Source: Bugula neritina
Lineage: Eukaryota; Bryozoa; Gymnolaemata; Cheilostomatida; Bugulidae
Assembly: GCA_964035545.1 (NCBI GenBank)
Contig: OZ037765.1
Location: forward strand, 30,306,004-30,370,003
Length of the DNA: 64,000 nt
Reading direction: 5' to 3'
A program made the translations under genes and the position numbers. Position 1 is the stretch's first letter. Every line of letters starts with the position of its first letter. Below, one piece after another: positions 25,823-39,500 of the stretch. Under the pieces are notes generated by a model. It did no database searches. It was not told where the DNA came from and saw only the letters and a list, made by a program, of their open reading frames with translations.

Positions 25823-27704
25823 GATGATGCTGGTGACACGTGCCGTCTAGACTCTAGTCAGTTACTGTTAGTGTGACTGTCAAGATAAAAATGAAGAAAC
25901 ACCATTTTTTAGTATTTATACTGATAGTTACACTAATACTATGTATATTAGTATTTACTATAAGTATAACTATCGTCTATAAACTATAAAGTATAACATT
26001 AAGTTTAACTATAGAGTATAGAGTTACACTTACACTTACTGTTAGTGTTAGACAATAACTATAACTATAACTATAAGACATACATTTACAACTAGTACTA
26101 CTAGTTAAGCTACGAAAGTGGGATAGAAACTTGAAGCTGATTTAGAATAATTATTATTTAGATCATCATAGTGCTAATACTTTGCTACAACTTTGAGTAC
26201 TAGTATAACTTTAGGCAAACAATTTAATTCATTTATTGAATTAACTACAAGTACTGAAGTACCAGTAGTAAAGTTACAGTTTGGTAGCTTCCCTATAACT
26301 ATGAGCTATAGCTACAAATTTTTCTATAAGCAGCTCTAAGTTGGGGCTAACTGAGTGTAACAGTTTGGGTTCTCGAGTTTGCATTCAAGTTGGCACTTCG
26401 AACTCTCAGCTACAAAATTGAGGCCTTTAACTACCGCACTTGATAACTCCCAACTCAAGGCTGCTTATAGATTACTTTAATCTTAGGGAAAAAAGGAAGA
26501 CTTAGATTTCAGAAGTTGATACACAATCGCGATAGAGACGAATCTGTAATATATCGCAACGATTAAGAAAAATACTGGTCGAATAAAACAACTATATTCG
26601 ACGAGTCTTGTTAAAACTATTATAATAAATATAATGCTCTGTTAACATTAACATAACACATTATCATTATGATTACAATCACAATCTGAATCACTAAATT
26701 TTATTTCAGTTAATACTCTTTTGCATTAACTTCAAGTGATTAACGGGCTATCATTATAGTATTAAAACTAATTACCATTATCATTGCAAATGTCAGTACT
26801 TTGACATGCTATTTGTGTGTTTTTTATGTTTCCTCATTCTGATTCTTGCTTTTGTTTTTACTTTTACTTTTAGTCATGTTTATATAAATATATTGATATT
26901 AAATCTATTTAATATTCATATTCATATTGCATTTGATTATTTGATGTTGATATTAACAATATCATATTGTAATTGATGAAAAATTGTATTAGCACCAATT
27001 AACACTTATTTAATTTTATTGATTTCATATCAACTTTGAGGGATTGACTTTGAGAATGATGGTAATATAATTATTATTAACTATTAGTATTAGTATTAAG
27101 AATCACTATCAGAATGACTATGAGTGTGCTTGTCACTCACTCACTCAGTGTCAGACTCGAAATTGTCACCAGTGTCACTGTTAGTTCACATTCTCATTCT
27201 GATAGTCATAGTGATTCAGTTTTAATTTTACATTACCTCTCACTTCTGCTCTTATGACCTAGATCTGTAACACTAACATTCTTTGATTCTATCTAGATAT
27301 TAGGACATTGTAATTGTTTTTAAGATATAGCTTATGAGTTATTTTCAAATAATTTAAATTATAAAGGATAGTGCATAAGTTTATTGCTATGGTGTCTGTT
27401 AAGGAGCTCAAACACTAAAACAGGGATATATGAACTATATTCACTTTGCTTTCAATATTTTTCCAGTTTTTCCATACCTTTAATTTATTCTACAGCACAT
27501 ATTTATAAAAGGGTTGATTAGATTAGTCTTTTACAGCAACTGGTTATATTTTTCAATATAATTTCTAATCTATCCCATAGCGCCTGTTCAGTGTTGGCAC
27601 CTTCAACTTTGTACATTTCAAAAACATATCAGTTGCGCAAATTGAAGTCAGTTATCAACTGCACTATTTAAATTTGTTGTAGACCTAGTTTCATATATTA
27701 AGAT
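25823..27704. other. Intergenic region between divergent PI4KA and MRPL42
   Basis: About 1.9 kb separates the two start codons and should hold both promoters. No open frame of interest is present. Much of it is low-complexity DNA made of short mirrored words (actat, agtat, tataact at 25880-26110; attat and catattg words at 26880-27080). It also holds a foldback element at 26323-26471 and a weaker inverted pair near 27099-27217. No TATA box or initiator stands out. Confidence 0.7.
26323..26471. mobile_element. Foldback or MITE-like imperfect palindrome
   Basis: The outer arms, 26323-26345 and 26449-26471, are inverted copies of tctataagcagc followed by agttggg, with three mismatches in 23. 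The interior also shows weaker inverted similarity, so most of the 149 bp could fold into one hairpin. No clear target-site duplication is visible, so its origin as a transposon is an inference. Confidence 0.55.
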
Positions 27705-29558
27705 ATGCTCAAAGTTCGGAGTTTAGTTGCCATTCTCAATACTAGACCTATTTGTCCACCGACAGGTTAGTTAAACCTTTATTAAACAGTTGTAAGCTAT
27801 ATTTTAAACAGATTTTACAAAGGAGCTAAAATTTTATTTGTTTTAGTACTTATGCAATAAATAAATGAGTACATGTGCAATAAAAATAAATTACTTTGAA
27901 AATGGATATAAAATTATATAGTTATAATGAAAGGTGAATGTCATGATGACTAGTATCCCGCTTTAAAATGAAATAGAGAGTTGTGTTTTTCTCTTTTTGA
28001 ATTAATAACTTAGTGCTCTAGTTTGTTAAATTTCAGACTATATACTTTTACCTTTGCTTAGTTTATGTTGTTATTTGTGAACTATTTTTGTTGGTTTTGC
28101 AGTGAAGAGCAACCATGTATCTACCTCAGCTGTTCATTCTAAGTCATCACAGTAAGTGAACAATTATAAAACTCGCCCCTGGAACTACCAACAATTAGTA
28201 AAGTGACACTATCGAAGTTAGATTTGAGTCAAGTATGAACAGTTGGTTAAAACATCATGATCATGCATGCATTCTATACACGTGTGCTTCATAGACGTGG
28301 CCATTGAATCTTATTTTGCAATATCTGTTCAAACATACTCCTAATGTCACTTTTTTTGACTCATTGAGCAATGACAACGTTTGAGAAAATTTCTTTCTGT
28401 TAAGTATATTTCTGTATAAGTATTCCTGTTAAGTTACAATAGTATGTTATATAGTCATATTATTCGCTGAAATTTTTTGTTGTTATAGTAATTAAAATGT
28501 ATTTTAGTGAGCAGCATGTGGTGACAACTACAAAACGAGGTGATGTAGTCTTGTTTTGGCATCCAGAAAAGAAAATGCCTTTTGAACTCAGCAAACCTAT
28601 GCCTAGGAATCAGCAAGCACTGGCCATGGTAATCTTCACAGCAAAAACTCTCATCATATTTCGTGCCTCTGTAGTTTATCATTTTGAAGCAGCCATGAAT
28701 TTTTGTTATTTTTAAGCTTTGTATTGTGTATTGATATATATTCTATATACATTATATAAATATGAGGTCAAACATGACCTTGAGATTGAAAAGAGCTCAA
28801 GTCAGGATAATGATATTGTACCAATTCAGGCATTGTGAAGTAAAAAGAAATTTCACATTTTATTCTGCTGTAAATGTACATGTATTTTATATGTAATAAC
28901 AAACACACATACGTGCACGCACACACAATGTGTTATACAATAGAGTTGTTCAACTATCATATATTATACATGCACAAATGTATGCACGTACGCGCGCACA
29001 CACACGCGCAATGTGTTGTAATGTAGTGTTGTTCAACTATTCAGTTTACTGTATTTTTGTATGGTTTCTGTTAATTTTCAGTTTAGTTAGCTTTTGTTGA
29101 ATAGGTTAAATGGTTTGGGATAAACTGTTGTAATGCTGTATTTTTTATATAGGGAGACAGTCCTTTAAAAGTGAAGCGAGTTAAAGGTGATAATTCTCAA
29201 GTTGGCCCTACCAATGAACAGCTGAGTGAAATGTTCTTTGTCACTAAGCATGAGTGGAGATTAAGGTACATAGAGTGGTGACATAACCTAGAATCTGTTA
29301 GTTGTTTAAGACATGTAGGGATAACAAATCAGATCTGGCAAATTTTTTACAATTATTGCTCTTTTCTTTGATAAATCTAAAAAGACAATCATAAGCTTTT
29401 TATATTCCGAAGTTGTAGAGCTACGATGCTTTGCTTCCTACTGATGGTAAAAAAAATTGCAGTTCACATATTAGATGGTCATATTTTTGTGTATCTTTTA
29501 CAGACCACAGTTGAAAAGAGCCAAAACCAACACCCCTAAAGAGAGAAATGCGTTGTGA
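27705..29558 (+). CDS. MRPL42: Mitochondrial ribosomal protein mL42 (MRPL42)
   Basis: Component of the large subunit of the mitochondrial ribosome, imported into the matrix. Five exons: 27705-27765, 28103-28151, 28508-28628, 29153-29265, 29504-29558, totalling 399 bases and encoding 132 residues (the human protein has about 142). The N-terminus (MLKVRSLVAILNTRP) is basic with no acidic residue, as in a mitochondrial targeting peptide. Recognition rests on the central VLFWHPEKKMPFELSKPMPR, matching the vertebrate Y/W-H-P...P-Y/F-E...K-P-I/M-P-R block, and on NEQLSEMFFVTKHEWRLRP, matching the family's QLS-MF-TKH-W motif. A basic KRAKTNTPKERNAL tail ends the protein. All splice sites are GT-AG and phases agree. 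Transcribed away from PI4KA and toward the mucin-like gene. Confidence 0.93.
28919..29040. repeat. Local duplication with CA/CG dinucleotide runs
   Basis: Within MRPL42 intron 3, a segment containing caatgtgtt...gttgttcaactat occurs twice about 83 bp apart, each copy preceded by a CA-rich run. The copies have diverged by several substitutions. Confidence 0.6.
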
Positions 29559-30032
29559 TATGATGCTACACATTTTGTATTTCTCTTGTTGTTATAAACT
29601 ATATGTAGATTTATTGTTGGTAAGGTGTTAGTGTACAAGGTATCAACAGAGTTTATTTCATGAGGTGTGCTTATGTGTTATATTTGCAACTTATAAATAA
29701 ATATCAGTTGAGAGTAGAAAAATTTTTTTAGGAGCTGTTACATTGCTAAATAATGTGTGCATAGATGAAATAGAATTCTTGTTTACGGTTATCTTGACTT
29801 CACCCTTTGATGTGAAACAAACTTTTAAAGGGTTTGATATTATATAGTTTCAAATAATAATTTATAACGTTAGTAATGTTATCAAAAATATACTGCATAA
29901 ATACGAGTATTAAAGCAGAATTGCGATAGAAAATACCTAAATTGTGTAATGCTCCAAAGCAAAATTTTGCATTGTAGTCTTACATCATTTTTATCACAGC
30001 TAAGTATTACTCTGTAAAAAATGGGGGAAAAA
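29559..30032. other. Convergent 3' intergenic region
   Basis: 474 bp between the stop codons of MRPL42 (plus) and the mucin-like gene (minus). An AATAAA at 29696-29701 is a plausible MRPL42 polyadenylation signal. No canonical AATAAA was found on the minus strand for the mucin-like gene, so it may use a variant. The two 3' UTRs may overlap. Confidence 0.6.
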
Positions 30033-31053
30033 TCAATTGTCATCAGGGTCTCCTAGCTGTGCGTAATATGCTCTCGGCCATCTTGGAGCAAACGGTACTG
30101 TTGAACCAACATGTCCTGTAAACAACAAAAATGGTACAACACACGGTATACATGATGCTGTTCTTGCATAATGAACGGTAGCAGCAGCCAGTAATATTTT
30201 TAAAACTTGCGTACCTTCTGTGCGTTGAGTGCGAACCGTGCCGCTACTACTTGAAGTAGAGTCTGACTGATCGTCTCTTACACTGCCAACAGGAAACTGG
30301 TAGTTAAACGCTTCTGTAGGCATTCTACCCGACGGGTTGAATATAGCAGGTCCACGAGCACCCCCACCGAAGGGTCTCGAGTATCGGTGCACTTTCCTAC
30401 AACATACAAGATCAACTTACTTTATTGTTAAAATTAACAATTTCTCTAAGGCTGACAGAATTGAAATTTTTTATCAAAATAGTGAATTCAAATCAGAAGA
30501 TGGTCAGCTTCTACATGTATATACAATAGGCCCACTGAACAGCTGTAACTTTGAGCATGTTATTAGGTACTCCATATTTAAAAGTTGGTGTAGAAATGAA
30601 TAACTGAATCTTACGGTTTGCCTCTTTTCCTTCTCTGGTGGACGAGAACAAGAGAACATGCTAGAAGCCCTCCAACTAAGAGAGCTCCGGCAACTGCTAC
30701 TGATATCCACAATGCCAATAAATTTGTCTCTGGAATTGAACAACTTTATAAATTAGCTGCCCATGCAAACATTGTTTCAATAATTGCGTTTTGAAAATGT
30801 TTACATTTAGCTAAATGATGTATTCTTTTTTTAGTCAGTAGTTCATGAATGTTATTACATTTTATAAAGGATCAGCACAAACCTGGTTTTTCAGTAACAC
30901 CCGTTGCTTCGTCGCAGTTATATCCAGTGAACTCAATATCACACATGCACATAGGATATCCACTTCCATCCTCGTCTTCAGTACATGTACCTTTACCTTG
31001 ACAGTCTACGATGACATTTCCTGTTTTGCTACTTACGGTGTCACAAGTGATGC
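30033..31053 (-). other. Mucin-like protein: last EGF, membrane span and cytoplasmic tail (residues about 2161-2343)
   Basis: Exon 36 is an EGF module with C-Q-G-K-G-T-C and [12 protein letters not shown]. Exon 37 encodes one membrane segment ([20 protein letters not shown], then ACSLVLV) followed by HQRRKRGKP, a stop-transfer signal that orients the tail inside the cell. Exons 38-39 give a tail of about 90 residues rich in Gly/Pro, then Ser/Thr, ending G-D-P-D-D-N. No ITAM or PDZ ligand is evident. Confidence 0.88.
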
Positions 31054-34000
31054 CTGAAATAAAACAAGGCTCAGCAAATAATTCATGAAGTAATAATTTT
31101 TTTGGAGTTATTGAAGCGCAGCTTTATAAAAAAAAAATTATGAACACTTCCACTTATATAATACTTACCCTTGTTTTTTTGCAAAAATATGTTTCAAGAA
31201 TGGAGAAGTTTAAAAAAGTTATAGTGACAGAAAAGTTTTTACAGTATAATTGCACTTTACCTCCTAATTCATCAAGGATTCCGTCCACTAAAATAAATCG
31301 CTGATCTTCTATATTGGTGCCGTTGAATAGTAGCAAGTAATTGCTCATAACTAGATAATCCAAAGCTCTGTGGATTGCATCTGCCTCATCAACAGCATCA
31401 CCATATGCAGCCTGGTAAGTCACCAAAGCGTCTACCCCGCTGAAAAATGCAAATTTCTACGTTAAAGAGTTCATTGAAAACCATGAATTATGTTTACATT
31501 ATTTTGACAAAGTATAACCAACTTTTCGACTCTGTCTTATCATACCTCTCTATTGCTCTTTTCTTTCGTCCATTTTGATTGTTAGCAACATATCGGGAGA
31601 CATCTTGTATGTTCACTCCGAGGAATGAGAGAGTAGCGTTGAACAAAGGCACCAACGCCTCCGACATAAGACTATTAAACTCCCGGCGAGCTGGTGATGT
31701 TTCTATTAGCCAATCATCATTGAAGTCCAGTATAAATCTCTGTTGTATTTCAATAAACGAGGCTAAAAAGTAATGATAGTTAATAAAAACGATACAAAAA
31801 CACATGCAGCTATTAATATCACCTGTTGAATTTGTATGTATGCAATATTATTAAATTGTTGATGTCAACTTAATACAGTATCTTATTGTAATATTTTTTG
31901 TGCCTGGCTATAACTTTATTGAAAAATATTTAATTTGCCTTTTTGCATGAAATGATACATCTAAGATTTAGATGGTAAATATTCTACATTCACTATTTCA
32001 GATACAAATGTACTAATAATGATTATAAAATGTAATCAGTCAATAAAAACATTCCTATCTCAATTTAGTAGCTTAAAATATGCTTTCTTTGGTTATGTTA
32101 AAACAATATATTATGCAATACAGGTATTGAATGCTCTAATTTTAACAAAAAAATGTGTTGAAAACTATAATCTTTATAGATGTTGTAAATACAACATAAA
32201 TTAGCATAGTTATAATTTCACTGCTAGTAATTTAATTGGTGGAAAGTTTGTTCTGCTGAATTAGTGAGTTACAAACATTATCTTATCGACAAGTTTTTAT
32301 AAAGCGATAAAATGGTGCTTGATTAAATTAAATTAATCGAAACTAAGCAATTTCGAAAAGTAAAATACAACATTTCACATTATGTCACATCCATACCTGT
32401 TTCTATTTGTATGTCACAATTCTCGCCCTCCCAGCCGAAATTACAGGAGCAGTTGTACGATCCTGGTAGGTTTTGGCAGACTCGAGTGCCATTACCACAA
32501 ATCAGACCATCCAAGCATTCGTTGATGTCACTACAAGAAGTGGCTCCCACATTTTCTTCATAGCCATCTTTACACGTGCACGAGTATGAACCTAACACAA
32601 GACAGATATCAATTGTAAGCTAGGGAAAGTAATCAAATACTGTACAAGCTATCAACACATTAGCACCACCTTATAATAACAAATTAAATGAAGCATGTGA
32701 CTAGTAGATGGGCATTTCAGAGGTTGTGTAATTTAGTGATTTCTAGAGAATGTATAAAGGTTACAGCTTGATTTATGTATTTTAGTTACAACATGATATG
32801 TGATGCGCATATAAACCACACACATTTTATAGGCAGAAATTATAAAATAAAGAAATTTGTATGAAAATTATTCTAAAAAAGTTTTTCTATAAGTGTTGTG
32901 AATGAATTGGTAAAACTTAGTAAAAAAAGTATTGCCAGTGAACATGTGTTGCAAAGAGTTTTAAAAATTCTTTTAAACATAAATTTATAATTATGCTGCA
33001 AACAAATGTCTTTACTCTGAAACTTTTTACTTAAATAAATGATTTTTGACAAATTAGCAAATGTTTAAAATATTGATGATACCTTCAGTATCAGTGCAGT
33101 TTTGAGTAGTAGCGTCACAGAATCCCATTTCACATTCGTCAATGTCTTCACATGCCGTACCATCATTAGATACCATAAACCCTGAGTTACAGGAGAGCTT
33201 GCACTCAAAGCTACCAAATGTGTCCTCACAATCCTACATAATTGTAATAAGTAAGAAAATGTATAAAATAGAATACAAGTAAGTCAGCTAGATAAAAATA
33301 AATAAGAAAAAACTATTATAAACTACACACACACACACCTGTGTGTTTGAGAGTGTGCATGTGCATGTGTGTATAAACAGTATTTAAATCCTAATGTAAC
33401 CAATGACGTCAGCTGTAACAATTCAATTGATAAGCAAAACATCTTCTTAAATACTATGAATTATGGGTGAAAAAAGTATTAGGCATAACGTACCGATCTA
33501 CCATTAAGTACATCAGTACAGTTGTGTGTTCCAGCTGTACACTCATTTGTGTTGAAACAAGTCTCATTCGGCAAATTTCTTTCAAACCCAGGCAAACAAT
33601 TGCATTTATAAGATCCTAAATAGAAACATCAGCACATGCATAACATTTCAGAATAGCTAGAGATGTCTAATAGTGCGGTGAGAGGTGACCAATAGTACCC
33701 TCGCTATGCATAGTCACATTACGCAATAAATGTCCAATAGTAAACTCGCTATGTATGCATAGTCACATGACCCCCTATCTCAGGATGACTCACCATCTGT
33801 GTCCTCACAATTCTCCGTCTCATTGGAACACGGGACTATCTCGGCCTGACACTCATTATTTTGCTCGCAGGTAAAAAACTCTGTGCCGCTGATAGGAGTC
33901 TTTAGATAGCCTTCATTACACTCAGTATCACAGCTGTAGGACCCGTTCAAGTTATTACATACCTAAAATAGAGAGTGAGTGCATTTGGTAGAAAGAGAAA

Positions 34001-36557
34001 TAATCTTTTTAAAACTTCCTTATACAAAAATAAGCTCATATAATTCTAATAAATCAAGTCTACTAAAATTATTATCTTTTTTGCCAAAAACTCTTTTCAC
34101 CTCTCATAACTAAAATATATTGAAAAAAAAAAAAACATTAGTGCATAAAATATTAATAAAAAGTATTTTCTAATAAATGAATATTCCAGAAAACATGCTT
34201 CACATTAATTCTAATAAAATTTTGCATTTGCAACAAAATGACAGCCAACTTACAGAGAAGCCATGTTCTGTTTCGTACAGTGTACAGTCGGAAATGTTGC
34301 TAGTACATTCATTGATGTCTAGACAGGAAATAAAATCAGCGCCGAGTTCATAGCCATCGATGCAGAGGCAGTTGTACGAACCAGGTGTGTTCAAACATTT
34401 GCTGTTAGCAAATGGACAGGCATCTACAATGACATAGTGTATTCTATGTAGTACATAGAATCCAAGCATATAGTATGTAGATATATTATACAGTATATAG
34501 GGTATAGCATATAGTGATATAATTATGTGTATTTTGAATAATATATAGTGTCTAATGTATTGTGGTATATGTATGTAGTATTTCTTATATAATATTATAT
34601 AGTTTGTATTATACAGCATATATACTATAAATATATAGTTCATAATACATAGGACATAGTAATTGCTACTACTTTAACCACTTCACATATAATACATTAT
34701 CATATTATTATATATTATTATATATTATTATAATATGTTATTTATATAATGCAAGGAAACTTCAGGTCATTGTAAATTTCTTCTTTTGAGATTATTCTAA
34801 ACTAACAGCATAAAATGTTTTTATACAATTGCATAATATATCTAATCAAGTATAACTGTATTACAAACAGTTCCAAAATATGATATAACATAATTGCATA
34901 ATTGCATAATATGAATGTACAGTATCTAATCTGAGGGTATAGTATATTATATAACATAATTTTATAACATACTGTGTGATTGGATAATATATTATATAAT
35001 TGTATAACAATATAATAAAGCAAGATTAAATGCGCAATGAGATGCAGTAAGTTCAAATGTTGCAAATCCTACAATATAAAACTCACTCTATTATTTAAAC
35101 GAAATAAAGACTACTATACCACAAAACAGTTACAGAAAGTGCATACATATTTATAATAAAAGCTAAAGAAGGCCCAGAATATCGTAAGCTATGATATGTA
35201 CAAAAACTGCAACCATCAACTAATGGCCAACATACAATTTTCATAAACAAAGCAAGATGGCCGAGTATGACTCACTGGTGGCTCGCTGACACTCATTATC
35301 ATCTACACATTCGGTTCCATTCACTTTTCCGTCACCTGAAAATCCAGCATTGCAATCGCACCTGAAGCTGCCGAATTCATTTGTGCAAGTCGCTAGAGAT
35401 ACACACGGAGATTCGCCACTCACTGGTTGACATTCGTCTATATCTGCAAAAATACGCGCAAAATGTTCTCCAATTCGTCAAAAACAGAAGAGCACCCTGC
35501 ACTAATAGTCATTATATAAGTAGCATAAATAAAAGTAATATTATTCAATGATATTTAATATCAACATAAATTAGATTCGATTTAGTTTTGTTGTCTATAA
35601 AGAAACCCGCAAAATTCAATTTAACAATTTTTTGTCAAGATGTGTTTTTATTAATTATTTGACAAATGTGCAAATAGGAATCGACCAGACGTACCGGCGC
35701 AATTAATCCCAGAGCCGGTAAGTCCAGACTGACAGGTGCAGGTGTATCCAGGTGAATTATCGTCACACCTGGCTAGGTTAGAGCAGGGATTTGTGGTCGC
35801 ACACTCATTTATGTTCTCACAGTGTGTAGAGTTTATATTCTGATAACCCTCGGGACACGAGCACATGTATGAGCCAATCGTATTGGTGCACTGTGAGTTG
35901 TAATAACACAACAATTATGAGCATTTCAAAGCAATTCATCAAGTTTAAAACAAGGTGCAAAAATATGCACTAATAAACAAAGTTGCTTTATAATCTCTGA
36001 TGGTTGAAATAATAATGACCAGTAGCATCATTGCCATCACTTTCATAAATTATGGTGAATAATTTAACTACAGTTAAACCAAATTATAATAAAAATACTA
36101 AACTTACAAAATTAGGCCTAAGTAATAATAACAAATTTACTAAACATTATATTACAACGCATTATTCTAAAAGGAATGCGGTCAGGTAAAGCAGTTCTAC
36201 AAAATAATAGAAGTGGTTTACGTTAGCTAAAGGTCCACATCGGTCTGTCCCCTCGACACACTCATTGATGTCTACAGCACACTGGTCGTCTTTCCAGCCG
36301 GGATTACAGTTGGTACAGCCGAGTTCATGATCACACTCCCGAGCTCGATCTCCACATACACACGTCTCGTTACAATGGAGACCGTACGATCCAAATATGC
36401 ATTCTGTAAGATGGGAGTACAGGAGAGTTTGTACTGTGAGTAAATAAGTAGAACGAAAATGGGATCATGCATTAGCAGTGTGTGTGTGTGTGCGTGTGTG
36501 CGTGTGTGCGCGTGTGCGAGTGTGTGTGTGTGAGTGTGTGTGTGTGCGTGTGTGAGT

Positions 36558-36590
<33 letters not shown>

Positions 36591-39500
36591 GTGTGCACGT
36601 GTGAGAGATGACAATACTTACCCTGACAAGGGTCATTGTTATTAATGAGGGGCTGATATCCATATTCCGGGCACTTACACTCATACCCAATGTCAAGGTC
36701 AACACAAGTAGCGCCGCTACTGACATCACAGACGTTAGATCCTTCGCATTCATTAATAGCTGCAAACGACCAGTAATCATGCTAAACTCATCAGCATGCT
36801 TGAGTTTTTATAAAGTGATAGTATAGATACAATAGAAATAGAATGTAGCAATAGACTCTTATATAAATAATATTGTCATAATAATTGTTTGCATTTTCAG
36901 TGAAGTGAAAGCAACTTACAATTACAGGATGTTCCATCAGTGGCGTTTAGGATTTGTCCTCTCGGACAGATACACAGACTGCTGGTGGTGTTACATGCAA
37001 AAGAGCAGTTGAGTGAGGCGCATAATGTCGCTAAAACAAAACAATAACAGCCACTTAAACTGTAACCAATTCTTTTTTGCCAGAGTTGATAAAATTTGAA
37101 AAAAATGGATGAAGAAGCAGCAATTACTGTCGGCTGTAGTCAGTTATTTGTTACATTGAAGAACTAAGAATAGATAATGCAAGAATAAATATGCAATAAA
37201 CCATATCAATTGCTTTTATTCATTTAATTCATGTTTCAACGTTGCACTAATAAAACAAGATAAATCAAGTAGTCAATTGAATCGCGAAGCGCAATCTGTC
37301 GAATTTCAAGTATTACATTATGATCTAATTTCCAACATTATAAGAAAAGCGAAATATACAAATTATCTCGAGTAATTTCATTAGAATCAGTCATCTAATT
37401 TGTTGTCACAACATGCATTGAAATTATACAAACTCCCCCAACCACCAAAATAGGACTCAAAAAGGCCTGAACAACTGCAGACGATAATAATGCAAACTAG
37501 CTCTATATGTGTTAGTAGAGAGAGAGGAAAATTCTATGTTAGAATATCAAACAACAGAACTTTTATTACCATTTCTAAAATATAAAAATTAAGCTGTTTT
37601 CTTATTCAGAGATAGAAGTGCAGACTTTATAAGTAATAACTGTAAAAGTTTTTTTAGAATTTTACAAAATAAAACAAACCATAATAATTGCATAAAGCAT
37701 AATCTTATAGGCATTATGATGAATATAAATAAACTTCTTTGGCATTCAGTTTTATAGCATCGTGTAGGCTAGTCTCTGAAGAAGAAGACAACTCCAAGTA
37801 GTTGATGAAAGTCATTCGTTTAACTATATATCCTAAACAGGTTGAAAATTCATTTCTTTTTCATTTTGAGGGATAAGAAAAAAGGCAATTTGACTGTTCT
37901 GGGTTTGGGTAAACGCCCCACACCCAGACAAACCTGGAGACATTGTGGTACTGGTTGTACTGGTTGTGGTGGTAACACTGATAACTACACAATAAACATA
38001 AAGTAGTTATATAGTTGTTAAAAAGGAAGAGGAGTGGAATATTCTAGGTTTATTACACTGTATTTAAACATGACTTAACATCTTTTGTCTAACCAAACAA
38101 TTGGTCAAATCTTGCATATTATATTTTCAGTAAACTTTACTGTGTCTAGCTGTAAATAATATTAATACAAACCACCAGAGAACAAACTTCAATTCGGCTA
38201 AAGTAATTTTCAAGTAAAATTTACCTTTTCTTATTTAACTTATCAAACTAGAATAAATGTATCATTTCTTTGCAATAAGCTTTACTCCAAGATTTTGATT
38301 TGTGAGCTTTTTCTCATAAACAGCAATTGATTTAAACACTTGCTAGCAGTAGCTACAAGTTATACATAAATATAATGTGACTGAATTAATGAGAAGATTT
38401 CCGAAGTAATTGAAAACATGATTGAACCTGTTTGTAGCAGTCAATTGATAATCATAGGTGTGAGGGAGTGGTTTATATTACCAACTTAGGAGTTTTTTCA
38501 AGCTTCTATTTATAGCTTAGAAAAGTTATTTAAATTAAACATCTACCAGCTATGAGTATGGGTTGGCTATTAGATAGTCTAGAATTTGGTAGAATGTTGG
38601 TTAGAAAAACTGGAGTCATGATTAATAATATTTAAGGTAAATGCAGAAGAATAAATCCTCCCTTCAAATCAATGCGAATTAAACATAAACTAAATTTTTG
38701 TCTTCAATCAAGTCTTGCTGTATGGTTAAATGTAAAGTATAACAACTTATCAAAGTATGGCTGGAGTGTCATCTAAGAGGAACATACATACCAGTATTGT
38801 TATCAGCAGTGCAAGAGATCCCGTCAGTGTTGCGCAGGTAACCGTTATTACAGGAGCATAAGAAACTTCCCTCCGTGTCTATACACACTTGTTCACACGG
38901 CGCTATTCCTTCTTCACACTCGTCAATATTCACACAGACTTCTGTAGAACTTCCATTATACCTGAACCCCAGCCTGCACTGACATTCAAAGGAACCGGGT
39001 GAGTTGGAGCAGACGGCGTTCACGCAAGGATTGTTCGAACTGAGACACTCATCAATATCTGACAAACACAGATAATACTATCTCAGGTATAACTCAGTAA
39101 GAGCAGAAACCTGTGTTAAACAAAAGACATGCGAAACCATGACCTAACAGCATTTAATTAAGTCATTTTAAAAATTTTCATCAGATTCTACCAAAATAAT
39201 ATGTCACACAAACTCTAGCAATTTTATTAGTTACTTGAGAGAGATGTTGTTTAATTGTAATGAACTTAAACTTCAGGAGGGGGGGAGGGGTTATAATTAT
39301 CTGCTAAATGATTACATAACATCCCTCAACATAAAAATTTTATTCTCTTCATCAGTTGCTTACTCAAAGTTATTTAAGATCAATTTTCCCAACTTTGTAT
39401 TGTACATCAAGTACTACGCTTGCCTGTGAATTCAAGTATGCCAACTCTTACTCCATATATATTGACTATAGAGACAAACCTGAGCAAAAGCTGTCCACCA

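Noticed and set aside
27099-27217. Inverted words gaatcactat...gatagtcatagtgattc
   Set aside because: Only ten bases pair well before the order of motifs changes; probably low-complexity drift rather than an element.
36272-36780. Minus-strand open frames with His-Thr runs
   Set aside because: They arise from the (GT)n microsatellite. The real exons in this area are in another phase and end at splice sites.
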